Origin: Nemania diffusa
Taxonomy: Eukaryota > Ascomycota > Sordariomycetes > Xylariales > Xylariaceae
Assembly (NCBI GenBank): GCA_038501195.1
Contig: JBBPUQ010000005.1
Span: 2,418,001 to 2,482,000 of the forward strand
Length of the DNA: 64,000 nt
Direction of reading: 5' to 3'
Shown here piece by piece: positions 49,785-60,028 of the stretch. The notes under the pieces were generated by a model. That model did not search any database and was not told the origin of the DNA. It was given only the letters and a program-made list of their open reading frames with translations. The stretch's first letter is position 1. Each line of letters begins with the position of its first letter. The position numbers and the translations under genes are program-made.

Positions 49785-51139
49785 ATGGCATCTCTCAAAG
49801 GGTCGACATGGCTAGAGAAACTGGAGGAACAGCGTACGCGGCTCCCCTAACAACGAAGAGAGACGCTTTTACCGTTAACGTTTGCCTATATAGTGGATGT
49901 TGACGTGGACTGGATGGACCCGGAGTATGTCAAGAACATGCCTATCAAGCCTCACGACCAGACAAGTAACCAGCTCTGGGTGAATGTCGAGTTGCATCGC
50001 GCGAGCAACGCCCAACTTCTCCACCAGACTGCCAGGGAGCTCAAGGATAAGGGATGGCTGGCAGTTTATACAAGAGTTGTCGGTCTTCTCCGCGGCGAAC
50101 TTCTAGATTCTCCAGTTGACATGATGTACATGCACAGGCTGTTTTGATGTGTAAGAAGAATATTGACAACATCCGCGGCCGCGTGTTGCTGCAGACGCTG
50201 CCGTCAAAGGCATACGATACACAAGCAACCGTTGACCATGCGCGCTTATACGACGAAGAGTTCGCCCGAGCGGGCATAGGTCGAGATCGCTGCTGCATCA
50301 AAATCCCAGCTACGGGTCCGGCACTCAACTCGGCCAAGATTCTCTCCCAAGAGGACATCGCAACGCTGGGGACCGCCTTGTTCGGCCTCCCCCAAGCTAT
50401 CGCGTGTAGCCAGGCTGGTTGCTTAGTCCATACTATAATGGTTTGTCCCATTCGTCTCCAGCGGACTGGTTGACGGGCCCCTATATTCTGACAGAATATT
50501 CTGACACGTGGCGAATAGAAAACCAGGCCCATACCGATCTCACACTCTGGCCAGACGTCCAAGATCCTGCTAACGAGCACCCCAACAGCCCCCGTATGAT
50601 GCGAATCATCGAGACGTACAAGCGTCTCTACAAAGACACCGGCAAAGAGCAGCCGTTCGTAAAGCTCGCGAGGTACACGGAGAGATCATGACGAGCGAAT
50701 GGTGGCACAAGCTAGCTAACTCTTCGGCAGCTTCCTCAGCGCAAAGGAGGCGATGGCGGCGGGAGAGATGGGCTGCCATTCGGCGACCCTCTCTCGCACC
50801 GTCTTGGACCAGCTCGCCAAGCTGAAGTACAACGCGCAGGAACAGCCAGGCGAGGGCGTCCCGAAGCCGGCGCATCCGTACAAGAACCCGGGGCCGACAC
50901 CCGCCCGCCTCGTCGAGCTGTCGAAGACCGACCCCCTGACGGCCAACTGGGATGGCAAGCTGGCCAGCACGGAGATCGACTACCTCGCGGGCGGAGGCGC
51001 CGAACTCGAGAAGGCAATCAAGAGCGACCCCATCACTGCCCACAGGCTCGCGTATGCCCTGAAGCTCTTCATCGGGGACGACGAGAACGGCGAGACGAGC
51101 AGCAGGAAGAAATGCGAGGAGGCGCTGGCTCAGGTCTAG
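49785..51139 (+). CDS. Transaldolase-family protein, probably damaged
   Basis: Class-I aldolase of the transaldolase family (pentose-phosphate carbon transfer). Model exons: 49785-49833, 49894-50078, 50138-50440 (containing a frame lesion), 50519-50672, 50731-51139. The junctions give continuous family sequence: STWLEKLEEQ + LDVDVDWMDPEYV; KGWLAVYTRV + AVLMCKKNIDNIRGRVLLQT; YYN + ENQAHTDLTLWPDV; FVKLA + SFLSAKEAMAAGEMGCHSAT. The Schiff-base Lys lies in CIKIPATGP (about residue 133). After SQAGCL (about residue 174) the expected YISPYYN appears in another frame because about 7 bases are missing. An alternative intron (50426-50526, GTCCAT...CAG) restores the frame but removes the SPYYN motif. 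Either way the active-site/phosphate-binding segment is affected. The gene converges with the bHLH gene, 201 bp apart. It could be a pseudogene, an exon-skipped protein or a sequence error. Confidence 0.75.
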
Positions 51140-51340
51140 TTAGACAAAGAACCCTAGACGAGATGGTAGGCGATTCGGACGTGTCCTTTCCGTGCTCGGT
51201 GCTCCATCCTCGTTGTCAAAGTACAAGTCGCCGAAGACGACATGGACCTTAACTACTCCCTGCGAACCCAGTGAATTAGTTTATAGTCCAGCATGTTCCC
51301 CGTCCTAGCATGTGACCATGACCCGTACAAGGCGTGCCGC

Positions 51341-52436
51341 CTATGGAGGTATGTAGTCGTGTAGGGGCGCCACGTTCTGCATGAACGTGTCGGCCGAGAA
51401 TCCGCCCGTGTTGAAGGACTGGGGCGACTCGAACGGCAGGAAGACGGCCCTGTGCTGTGCGCGGTCCATGCTGAACTGCGGTATGGCCGGTGACGGAGGC
51501 GTCTGGTACGTTCCGAGCCGCGCCGCGTCGACATTCGCTATGCTGTCGGGGCCATTCCCGCCCTGTACGTGATTCGCGAAGGCGTGGATTTGCGGCTCGT
51601 AGCTCTCCCAGCGCATGCCCGCGTTTGAATCGGCCGGCAGCGACGGCGGATTCGGCTCGTGGAGGGAGTTCGCCATGAACGAGGAGGCGGAGGCCTCGCC
51701 GATGACGGGCATGGGCGATTCTGTTTGCTGCAGCGCCGTCGGCACGGCACCCAGGATTGTCTCTGTGCCCACGCCGGTGTCGCTGTGGTGGATCGGGGGT
51801 TGGCTTATGATGTTCGCTTGTCGCGGTTGCATCCCGGCGCCGGTTCTCCAGTGATTCAATTCGGCCAACAGCTCATCTCGCTCCGTCGTGACGGTCTCGA
51901 GGTGCTCGGTGGTGGTTCTGATCTGCTCATGCTGCGATCTGATGAAAGTGATGCTCTCATCTACGACGACGTGTTTCGACAGGCGCTGCGGCTCCGTGTC
52001 GGCAAGGGCTGGTAGGAGACTCGCGAGGTTCTTTTCGGGCTCTCTCCAGTCAACAGACAGAAAATCCGGGGGGGCGTGTGGTGTACGGTGTACGGTGTAA
52101 GGTGTAAGGTGTATATTGTAGAATATATAAGGACAAGGACAAGACCGAGAACAACAATAAGAACAACAACAGCAGCAGCAGCAGCAGCAACAACAACAAC
52201 AATAACCACAGGAACAGGAATAGGAACAAGGAGGAGGGTGCGATACTCACGGTTAGAGCTTCCTTGAAAGCCTCGCGCCTCGACTTTTCAAAAATACGAT
52301 GGGCGGCTCGGTCGTCCTCGGTGAAAATGCGAACCCGCTTCTTCTTGACGCGCCGAGCATTGGTCGTGGGACCGGCCCCGATCGGGTTCCTCGCCGGCCT
52401 CTCGGGAGACTCGTCATCGTGGCCGCTGGATGACAT
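51341..52436 (-). CDS. bHLH (leucine-zipper-like) transcription factor
   Basis: DNA-binding regulator, 291 residues. Model: complement(join(51341..52030, 52251..52436)). Exon 1 starts at the first ATG (MSSSGHDDES), carries a basic nuclear-localisation-like stretch (RRVKKKRVR) and the basic region/helix 1, RAAHRIFEKSRREAFKEALT. Exon 2 resumes NLASLLPALADTEPQRLSKH and helix 2 (VVVDESITFIRSQHEQI), followed by a heptad-like helix (TEHLETVTTERDELLAEL). His46-Glu50-Arg54 match the H-E-R pattern of class-B bHLH proteins that recognise CACGTG-type E-boxes. Helix 1 aligns with Max without a gap only if the acceptor AAAAG at 52031 is used. The rest is Pro/Ser/Gln-rich, probably an activation region. 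The 220-bp intron contains microsatellites. Neighbouring enzyme and transporter genes are possible targets (inference). Confidence 0.82.
52155..52206. repeat. CAA/CAG trinucleotide run in the bHLH intron
   Basis: On the plus strand AACAACAACAGCAGCAGCAG continues with CAACAACAACAACAAT inside the intron of the bHLH gene. Just beyond lies a run of near-identical GGTGTACGGTGTAAGGTGTA units at 52079-52112. On the transcribed strand the run reads as CTG/TTG repeats within the intron. Confidence 0.8.
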
Positions 52437-54336
52437 TGGCGTGACTTGTTTCGCTCTCGATAGGCAGGATACGGCTGTAACACATCTCCAAGCGACCCTT
52501 CGTGAGGATTTGCGGGCTTCCGCGCTCCTGGACGGACTGGACGGACTGGACAACTGACCAGCTGAGCAACTGAGCAACTGACGGGCGGACAGAGCAACAG
52601 GGGGTTCTGGACTTGGGCAACATACATCAGGGTTTCAGGTGACCAGAGCTGAATGAAGGGAGTCCTAACGGCCACTCGGCTCGTGATAGGCTCTCTCTGC
52701 CAATCCAACGCCAACTCCACTCCTCCCATTCCCTCCTCTCCAGCTTCAGCTTAGGTATTACCCTATTAGATTGCCTATTAGATCGCCTACTAGATCGCCT
52801 ACTAGATAGCCTACTAGATAGGCATAGGGATCCCAGAACCTGGGGAAGGCCGCCCGCCCACATTGTATAGCGTGCGGGGTATCTTGTCAACCCTGTTCCG
52901 ATCACTTAGATGATATAATACGTATCGATCGCTGCTTGTCGTGGCGTTCTTGCAGTAACTGGAATGGCGAGAAGACGGAAACACGAGAGAGAAATGGAAT
53001 AGGGCTATCTCATGAGGCGAGAGGACGGTTAAAGATAGGTGACTGGTCTCTTTAATTGGAGCGAGTCGATACATCCTAGAATAAGCCTAAGTAGGATACT
53101 AGATTCTAGAATGATGAAAGGAGACGAAATGGGGGGCTCATTACCTCGGCTATAGTTCAGCTCGTTTAGATACTAGCTAGATACCTTCTCATCTTATTAG
53201 GCAACTCTTTTTTTTATTTTTTATTTTTTATTTTTTCCCTCTCTTGGGAAACTAGCCTGGGTAATTTAGGGACCCTTTTATTAGACTCAATTATGTGTGA
53301 TGATTTATACATGCGGTAGGTTGGTTAATTCACACTAAGCTCTTGGCACCGTGTCGTTCCACTTACCCAAGCTTACCAGTACAACTACATACGCAAAGAT
53401 AGGCACCAAACATCTTTTCTATTGCATCAATTTGTATGTATTTGTAGCGATATTACAACTTTTGCAGGAGAACAACTCTGATGAATGTCTACTCCTTCGA
53501 GGTCGCTCGTAGCAGTAGAGCCTCCCGCCGCAAGCTGGGTCTTACCCATAAGGCGCTTGCTTTTAATAAGATAAATATGCGAATTTATAAAATATTCCGA
53601 TAACTGTTTTGAATTTACAATTATATTGATCTAATATGTTCTAACTTCTAGTCAAACAAACGTAAAAGTAGCCGTCTTTGCTATCGTCTCTGGCGAATCG
53701 CGCCAGGGTTAGTAGAGTTGTTAAGCTGTGAGTTCATGATGGATCCCGAACAATAACCGTACGAGCCTGGACCATGGATGTAATGAGGGGTTCTTTATTA
53801 TCTATTCAGTAGGCCAAATCAAGTGACCCAACGCGTGCACTGTGTCTGGCCTCATACAGCTCCTCACCTTTCTTAGGCATCGGTTTCGCGGTCATGGTGT
53901 GAATGTCTCCATATTTTGTGATTTATATTATAATGGTTTGCAAGCTTGTTTTGATAACAACTTGAGTGACTTGAGAGAACAATTTGCATGCTGAGCCTAA
54001 GAACTGATGCCGAACCTAGGATCTGTGGGCGTAAATACATACTCTTCCCAAGTCAACGATGCTTTGGTTCATTGCACAAGGAATAAGCTGCCGCCATCGT
54101 GTGGCTTTGGGGTGATTCTGTCACCTGTCCCTTTTGCGTCTATCCTCTTTGAAAGCCACAACCCCTCTTTCGAACCACAATATCAAGCCCGTGGGGTACA
54201 AAGGGCGAAAGAACCCTCGCTGGCCTACGGGCCACCTGGGGGGAGGTCACTTGGATCTTCTCTCCTATTTTTTTCTTGATAGGCGCCTGTGACGTTGTAA
54301 TACCCCCCTTCCCCTGCCCCTCCTCTCGCCGAAGAC
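52437..54336. other. 1.9-kb divergent spacer, bHLH / carboxylesterase
   Basis: Holds the presumed promoters of both divergent genes. It contains near-tandem GACGGACTG and GAGCAACT units (52528-52580), a 12-bp minisatellite at 52761, a T/A tract at 53205-53236 and several AT-rich stretches around 53560-53640. No gene is recognised; the ORF at 54007-54279 has no domain. Confidence 0.45.
52761..52820. repeat. 12-bp minisatellite, 5 copies
   Basis: Five consecutive units: CCCTATTAGATT, GCCTATTAGATC, GCCTACTAGATC, GCCTACTAGATA, GCCTACTAGATA. It lies about 325 bp upstream of the bHLH ATG, so it is within the promoter region. Confidence 0.85.
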
Positions 54337-56622
54337 ATGTTGAGAAAAATTTGGGCGTTGCCCATACTCATTAGCTGGGGTTTAGCCCAAGCTACACCGC
54401 CACCTGTTGTCGATCTTGGCTACGCAAAGTATCAAGGGTTCTATGATTCTACGAACGACCAGAATAACTTCAGAGGGTACGCGGGCACTTTTAATACATA
54501 GATGCGATGCCTGACGGTCGCAAAGTATTAGATATGCGGCCCCTCCGGTGGGCAAGCTCAGATGGCAAATGCCACAGCGTCCCGCTACAAATCGAAGCGT
54601 AGTTCTTTCTGCTGCAAACTACGCACCGCAGTGTCCTCAAACCCCCCTCGATTCACTGTACGTCGACTTGATATGGTGAATTACGTACTCTATGAGAATA
54701 CTCTACTAAGTCAACTAGTTCACCCCCTGCGCCGCCATCGGGCGACGAAGACTGCCTATTCCTTAATGTTATGGCCCCAGCAAACCGAACACAACTGCCT
54801 GTGATGGTTTGGATTCGTAAGTTTGTTCCCGAACATGTCACTGTCGTCCTAATTCTCATTGAAAGTAGATGGCGGGGGTTATGGCCAAGGGAACAACCGA
54901 GTCGAGCTTGGTCAACAGATCCGCACCAATGGTAATTCCTATATCGCCGTGTCAATTGCATACCGGCTCGGTGCTTTCGGTTTCCTGTCGTCGGCCGAAG
55001 TGAAGAAATCCGGCGTCCTTAATGTAGCCATCCATGACATGCGGTTCGCACTTCAATGGGTCAAGAAGAACATCCACCAATTTGGAGGAGATCCAAATCG
55101 AGTGACCGTCTCGGGAGAGTCCGCTGGAGGGGGTAGTGTCATGATGTTAGCAATTGCCAATGGCGGTACGGAAGGGGACGCCCTCTTCCAGGGCTTGATT
55201 GCCTCTAGCCCCTATCTGCCAACACAATGGTGAGATACAGGCGTTAGTTCTATTCTATGACCGTACCACTGCTGATTTTGGGGGACAGGGGCTTCGATGA
55301 GGCATGGCCAACTCTAAGCTTCCAATCTTTCGTCAAACAAGCAGGATGTTCCGACGCGGAGGTGCCATTCGAATGCTTGCAGTCAATGGACACGATTGTC
55401 CTTCAGAACGCCAGCGCCAACGTAAGCGCGTCCGCCGATTTCGGTCAATGGGTGAGTAGTTCTTGGAGTAATTATATTCTTGCTTTTACTAGCTTTTGAT
55501 ACGGAGGCTTTTTTTTTCAGGCTAGAACTATCTCCTAGAGTGTTCTCGCGGCTTCTAAACCCTCATATACCCGGCGGTAACTAACTTCTCAAAGGCGTTC
55601 ATTCCTGTCACCGATGGCACATTGATAAGAGAGCGGCCGAGCCAGCAGCTTGTAATCAGTAGGAAGGTTAACGGACGTCGCGTATTAACGGGCAACAATG
55701 AAAATGAGGGCCCTGGCTTCACCCCTCAAAACATCACAAGCCAGGAGCAGTTTATCAGTTTCGTCTTAACGAACTATCCGCAGCTCAGCGAGCAGGATAT
55801 AACCAGCGTTCTAGAGCTATACGGTGTCCCAGAGACCGTATCCGACGTATATGCAGACTCAAACGGGGTGACGGCTCCGTTTTCAACTACGAATTCCAAC
55901 TGGGCTGTCGGCTGGCAGCAAGCAGCAAATAACCTCTATGCTGAGGCTACTTTCGTGTGTCCTTCTTATGTGAGTTACCGCTGGAGTCATTTCCCTCCCT
56001 TTCTAGTGACTTGAGAGCCCTCGAAATGTCTATGGGGTATGTTTGGGGAGCATGTTGCAAGAGTCGTAGAACTACGCAAAAGAGTAATTACTGACTCCAG
56101 CGGTTGTAGTGGATGGCGGACGCCTTCTCTGGTACCAGGGGAAAGAGGTCCTGGAAATACCAGTACTCGGTGCCGATTAGTGGTCACGGGGCAGATATCG
56201 AGCCCATTTTTGACGATCCCCAAACCCAGGGGACGGGGCTGGACGAAGTATTTCGCACCGCTTTCCAGCAAACCTGGGGCAACTTCATTGTCAGCGGGGA
56301 CCCAACTCTCAGCCTAGTACAGGCTGACGCCGCAGGACAAGGGAACATAGCCGCTGCTAGTACCGGAAAGTGGTTGCCATGGGGAGGACGGCCAACAGGA
56401 GATTTCTTGCTGAATATCAATATGACGGGCGGAATGCCTGTGGTGACCCAGAGGTCTGTGGGCATGAAAACCATCAGTTTAACAAGCTATCTACCGAGTA
56501 CCGATGGATCGTATCCAGCACTAAAGGCTTCGTTCAACTTAGCTTCGGGGTGGTCGTGGGAAGGGGGGCGTGGCAAGAGATGCCAGCTATGGGTTGATCT
56601 AGGTCAGAGGGCAATGGAATGA
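54337..56622 (+). CDS. Secreted type-B carboxylesterase/lipase
   Basis: Hydrolyses carboxylic esters outside the cell; substrate unknown. Seven exons: 54337-54476, 54526-54657, 54719-54816, 54869-55229, 55289-55451, 55595-55969, 56110-56622; 593 residues. A signal peptide is clear (MLRKIWALPILISWGLAQA). Intron 1 ends either at CGCAAAG (giving the family motif FRGIRYAAPPVG) or six bases later at TAG; I prefer the first. Family marks: EDCLFLNV, oxyanion-hole HGGGYGQGN, nucleophile GESAGG with Ser208, GNNENEG with Glu336, and His449 in SGHGAD, completing the Ser-Glu-His triad. The C-terminal WEGGRGKRCQLW is typical of fungal secreted members. All phases agree and no stop interrupts the model, so the gene looks functional. 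It is followed in the same direction by two MFS genes. Confidence 0.85.
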
Positions 56623-57328
56623 GGGCACGGTTAAACGGAGTCCCGAGAGGTGGGAACTACGTATAGCACGGACCCTCTTCGTTCATATACAAGAACCCCC
56701 CTCGTGAAGCAAGACGACTAGAGTTGGAGTAGTTGATTATTGGTTGAAGATATGTATCCTTGGATCGCCGGTTGTAGATAAACATGGACTTTCAAACCGG
56801 TTCCGATAAGAGGAAAAAGGATGGAGGAGGAGGCGGCGGCGGCTATCCCACTCCTTCGCGTAGAAAGTAGTTCGTTCCAAAACACGGGCAGTACTTATAT
56901 AAATCCGAGTTAATCTTATTCCCTCCAATCTGGTTGGGTAAATTATTGCGTCGAATGCGTCCGAATGTGTCCGATCGCGAGGATCGGCCGAAGACGGAGC
57001 AGCATCCGATGATGTGCTGGCGAGTCTGAATTCGGAAGGCAGACTTATCTACCTAGGATAGAAAGAAAAAGGAAAAGTGGTATCGAGGCGTTTCCGCTTC
57101 TATCTAGCCCTAACCACCCAATTTCTCTTGGACTTGCACTTATCCCGTTCTCATTATGAGAAGCCAGTTGAACATCAAACATCGGCGTGCACTTAGCTTT
57201 GAAGATTGCTATAAAAGCAATAATAGATTTTAATTAGATACGCGGGACGGGAAGGGGCGCGCCAAGCGGCTCGGCATTCCACAAGACAAAGGGTCATCAT
57301 CCGCTAATAGCCAAAAGCAGGCGTGACC
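56623..57328. other. Spacer carboxylesterase / MFS gene 1
   Basis: About 700 bp of 3' flank and promoter with no recognisable gene or RNA; a GGAGGAGGCGGCGGCGGC run lies near 56825. Confidence 0.4.
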
Positions 57329-59427
57329 ATGCAGGAGGAATCTGCAAAGAGTCGTCGTCACGTCGATGGGGAAAACCTTATTTTCGATCCTCTCTCGGGA
57401 CAGCACCGCGACGATGTTAGTGCGCAACACCGATCGCACAACGCAATGGAGATGAGGAGCGACACGGTAGAAGCCGACCACGCTGCCGTTGAGACCGGCG
57501 GCATGGACCAGACTCGGCTCATGACGTCGGAGATGACGACGACGACGACGGCGATGACCCAAGACGGAGTCGTGGCCAAATTCCTACAGACTATCGGTTG
57601 GATGCCGCCCTGGTGCCGTTACGACGCGCAGAATCCGCCCAAGTTTACGCTGTCCATGAATATCCTACTCGCGTTTGTATGAAGGAACTCTAGACCTCGA
57701 GCATACCAAAGTTGAAACTCTCAAGGGCGCCATACTAACTACCTATCGCTCCAAGAGCACAACGTTCACAGTTGCGAATCTATACTACCCGCAGCCCATT
57801 CTCAATGTTATCGCCCAAGACTTTAACGTTAGCTACGAGCGTTCGTCGAACGTAGCTGCACTGTCCCAGGCAGGCTATGCCGTGGGTCTGCTGCTCTTGT
57901 GTCCATTGGGCGATATGGTCCCTCGGCGGCCTTTCATTCTCTTCCTGATATTTGTCACTGCAACAATGGTGAGTTATGGCATTATCGCGCGCAAACAAGG
58001 AGAGTGCGGGAGGGCTGGGAGGCAGGATAATCTGACAGGAGGCAGTGGATCGGGCTGTGCCTGACGACCAAATTCGAAGCCTTCCTCAGTCTATCCTTCC
58101 TTTGTGGAGTAGGGTATGTATTCCTCCGTCGTGGATGTCCGCTCGAGTCGTGTGGCGCTGATGTTTCGAGTAGGACTGTCACGCCGCAGCTCATGCTTCC
58201 TCTCGTGGGAGATCTCGCCCCGGCCCATCGCCGCGCATCCTCCCTTTCGCTCGTCGTTTCCGGGCTAGCCTTGGGGCTGCTAGTTGCCAGGGTGTTGTCT
58301 GGCGTCGTGGCGAACTACACCGCCTGGAGAAATATCTACTGGCTAGCACTCGGCGCCCAGTATCTAACATTCACTCTCCGTAAGTCCTTTCTAGGCGTAA
58401 AAGTCCCTCCCCTCTTGAGTGTTAATGGGCAGAGGGATGCAGAGGCGCGACCATTGGCGCCATTTATATATACTAGATGACTCGCGTGTGTTCAGCAAAT
58501 AACAAGGTACCCCAAAGAAAAACTACTGATGCTAGATACTGCAGTCTTTTTCACTCTTCCCGATTACCCAGCGAAGAACAAGGGCCTAAACTACTTCAAA
58601 GTCCTGTGGAAAATGGCCGTACTCGTGGTAGAGGAACCGTTGCTTACACAAGCCTGCTTCATGGGGTTTCTGCTGAGCGCAGTATTCACGAGTTTTTGGA
58701 CGACGCTGACGTTCCTGCTCGCATCGCCGCCGTACAGCTATTCTTCGTTGGAGATCGGCTTATTTGCGCTGATTGGCGTTGCCGTGATTTCCTTGGTACC
58801 GGTATGGTCGCGGCTAGTTACCGATAGATTCGTCTTCTTGTTCTCGAGTGTTTTAGGTCTTTCACTTGAACTCGTCGGCATCACCATCGGAACGTTCATC
58901 GGCACCTTTACCGTCGCGGGTCCGGTAATCCAGGCAATATTCATGGGTAAGTTCGCTTTCTCAAGTGTAGCTTCTACCACAATACCTGGAAGGAGATACG
59001 AGTTCTACCCAGTACCTCAAATCACCCCAGAGCCCCGGATTGGAATGAAATGCACCTACTGACTCCCGCATGAAAAAAAAAAGATCTTGGATCTAATGTG
59101 GCGCACACCGCCAACAGGAGCAATGTATATAGCCTCGACCCGAAACTCCGGAATCGCGTAAATACCGTGTATATGGTGTTTTCGTTTGCCGGGCAACTGA
59201 CGGGCACGGCAGCGGGTAACCGACTATACGCTCAGGGGGGTTGGGTCTGGAGTGGGAGCATGAACATCGGCTTCATTGGCGCCGCCATCCTTATCGGCTT
59301 GGCTAGAGGCCCCAGAGAAACTGGATGGGCAGGCTGGAAAGGGGGATGGAGTATAAGGAGGGACGGGAATATTTCAGAGAAAGCCGAGATGCAGGTTGCC
59401 GCCGAACCGGGAGAAGCTATCAAGTGA
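57329..59427 (+). CDS. MFS transporter (bacterial YnfM-like subgroup)
   Basis: Membrane transporter of the major facilitator superfamily, probably exporting or importing a small molecule by proton coupling; substrate unknown. Six exons: 57329-57676, 57756-57968, 58046-58113, 58174-58379, 58545-58946, 59084-59427; 526 residues. A hydrophilic N-terminal cytosolic tail of about 105 residues precedes the membrane domain. Exon joins are supported by motif continuity: LLAF + STTFTVANLYYPQPILNVIA; TATM + WIGLCLTTKF; GVG + TVTPQLMLPLVGDLAP; FTL + LFFTLPDYPAKN; AIFM + DLGSNVAHTANRS. The loop 2-3 signature appears as GDMVPRR (168-174). LYYPQP and the LSQAGYAVGLLLLCPLGD stretch resemble bacterial MFS exporters of the YnfM type. 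The frame is intact. It lies between the esterase and a second MFS gene, all plus strand. Confidence 0.83.
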
Positions 59428-60028
59428 ACGCAGTGCACGCAGTCGAGGTTGATGGGCTAGAATGTAAAGCACAGGAAAACGACGTCGGGAAATATCCTCG
59501 CTCAAAGTCATAGCCGCCTCGGGACCCATTGAATAACCTACGATGGTCTATCTAGTTCCCTCATGCCGGCTGTAGCGTATGTACTTATTCTCATCTATAT
59601 GGGGAAGTGACTTTGACGATCGTTCGTGCTCTTGGTCTGCTCTTGGTATTATCACTCTCCTCTAGATACCTAGGTAGGTCGTTGATACCTAGGTACTTAC
59701 CTGTGTAGATAGTATATATATTTGCAAGTAGAGGTGAAGAAGAGTGAAGCGAGCTATAGATTATAGGTACCTACCCACCTGGTGGTCATGCATAATACCT
59801 TTCGTACCTAGCTGCCGAGGCCCGTGGTCGTTATAACCGGCCTACGTCCGGGCCTATTACTGTTAAAGCTCAGACGCTGTAGTGTAGGTAGGTTAGGTAG
59901 GTAGTCTGCGGATAGGTAGTACCTTAGGTAGGGACACAGGTATCTGTCCGTCTATTCGCCCGCCCGTCCTTCTCCGTCTCCGTCTCCCTCGTTATCCCTT
60001 TTACCAAGTACACAAGACCTGAATTCCC
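59428..60028. other. Spacer between the two MFS genes
   Basis: About 600 bp with dense TAGGTACC/GGTAGG motifs at 59668-59705, 59765-59815 and 59883-59935, running up to the second MFS start. No gene is seen. Confidence 0.45.
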
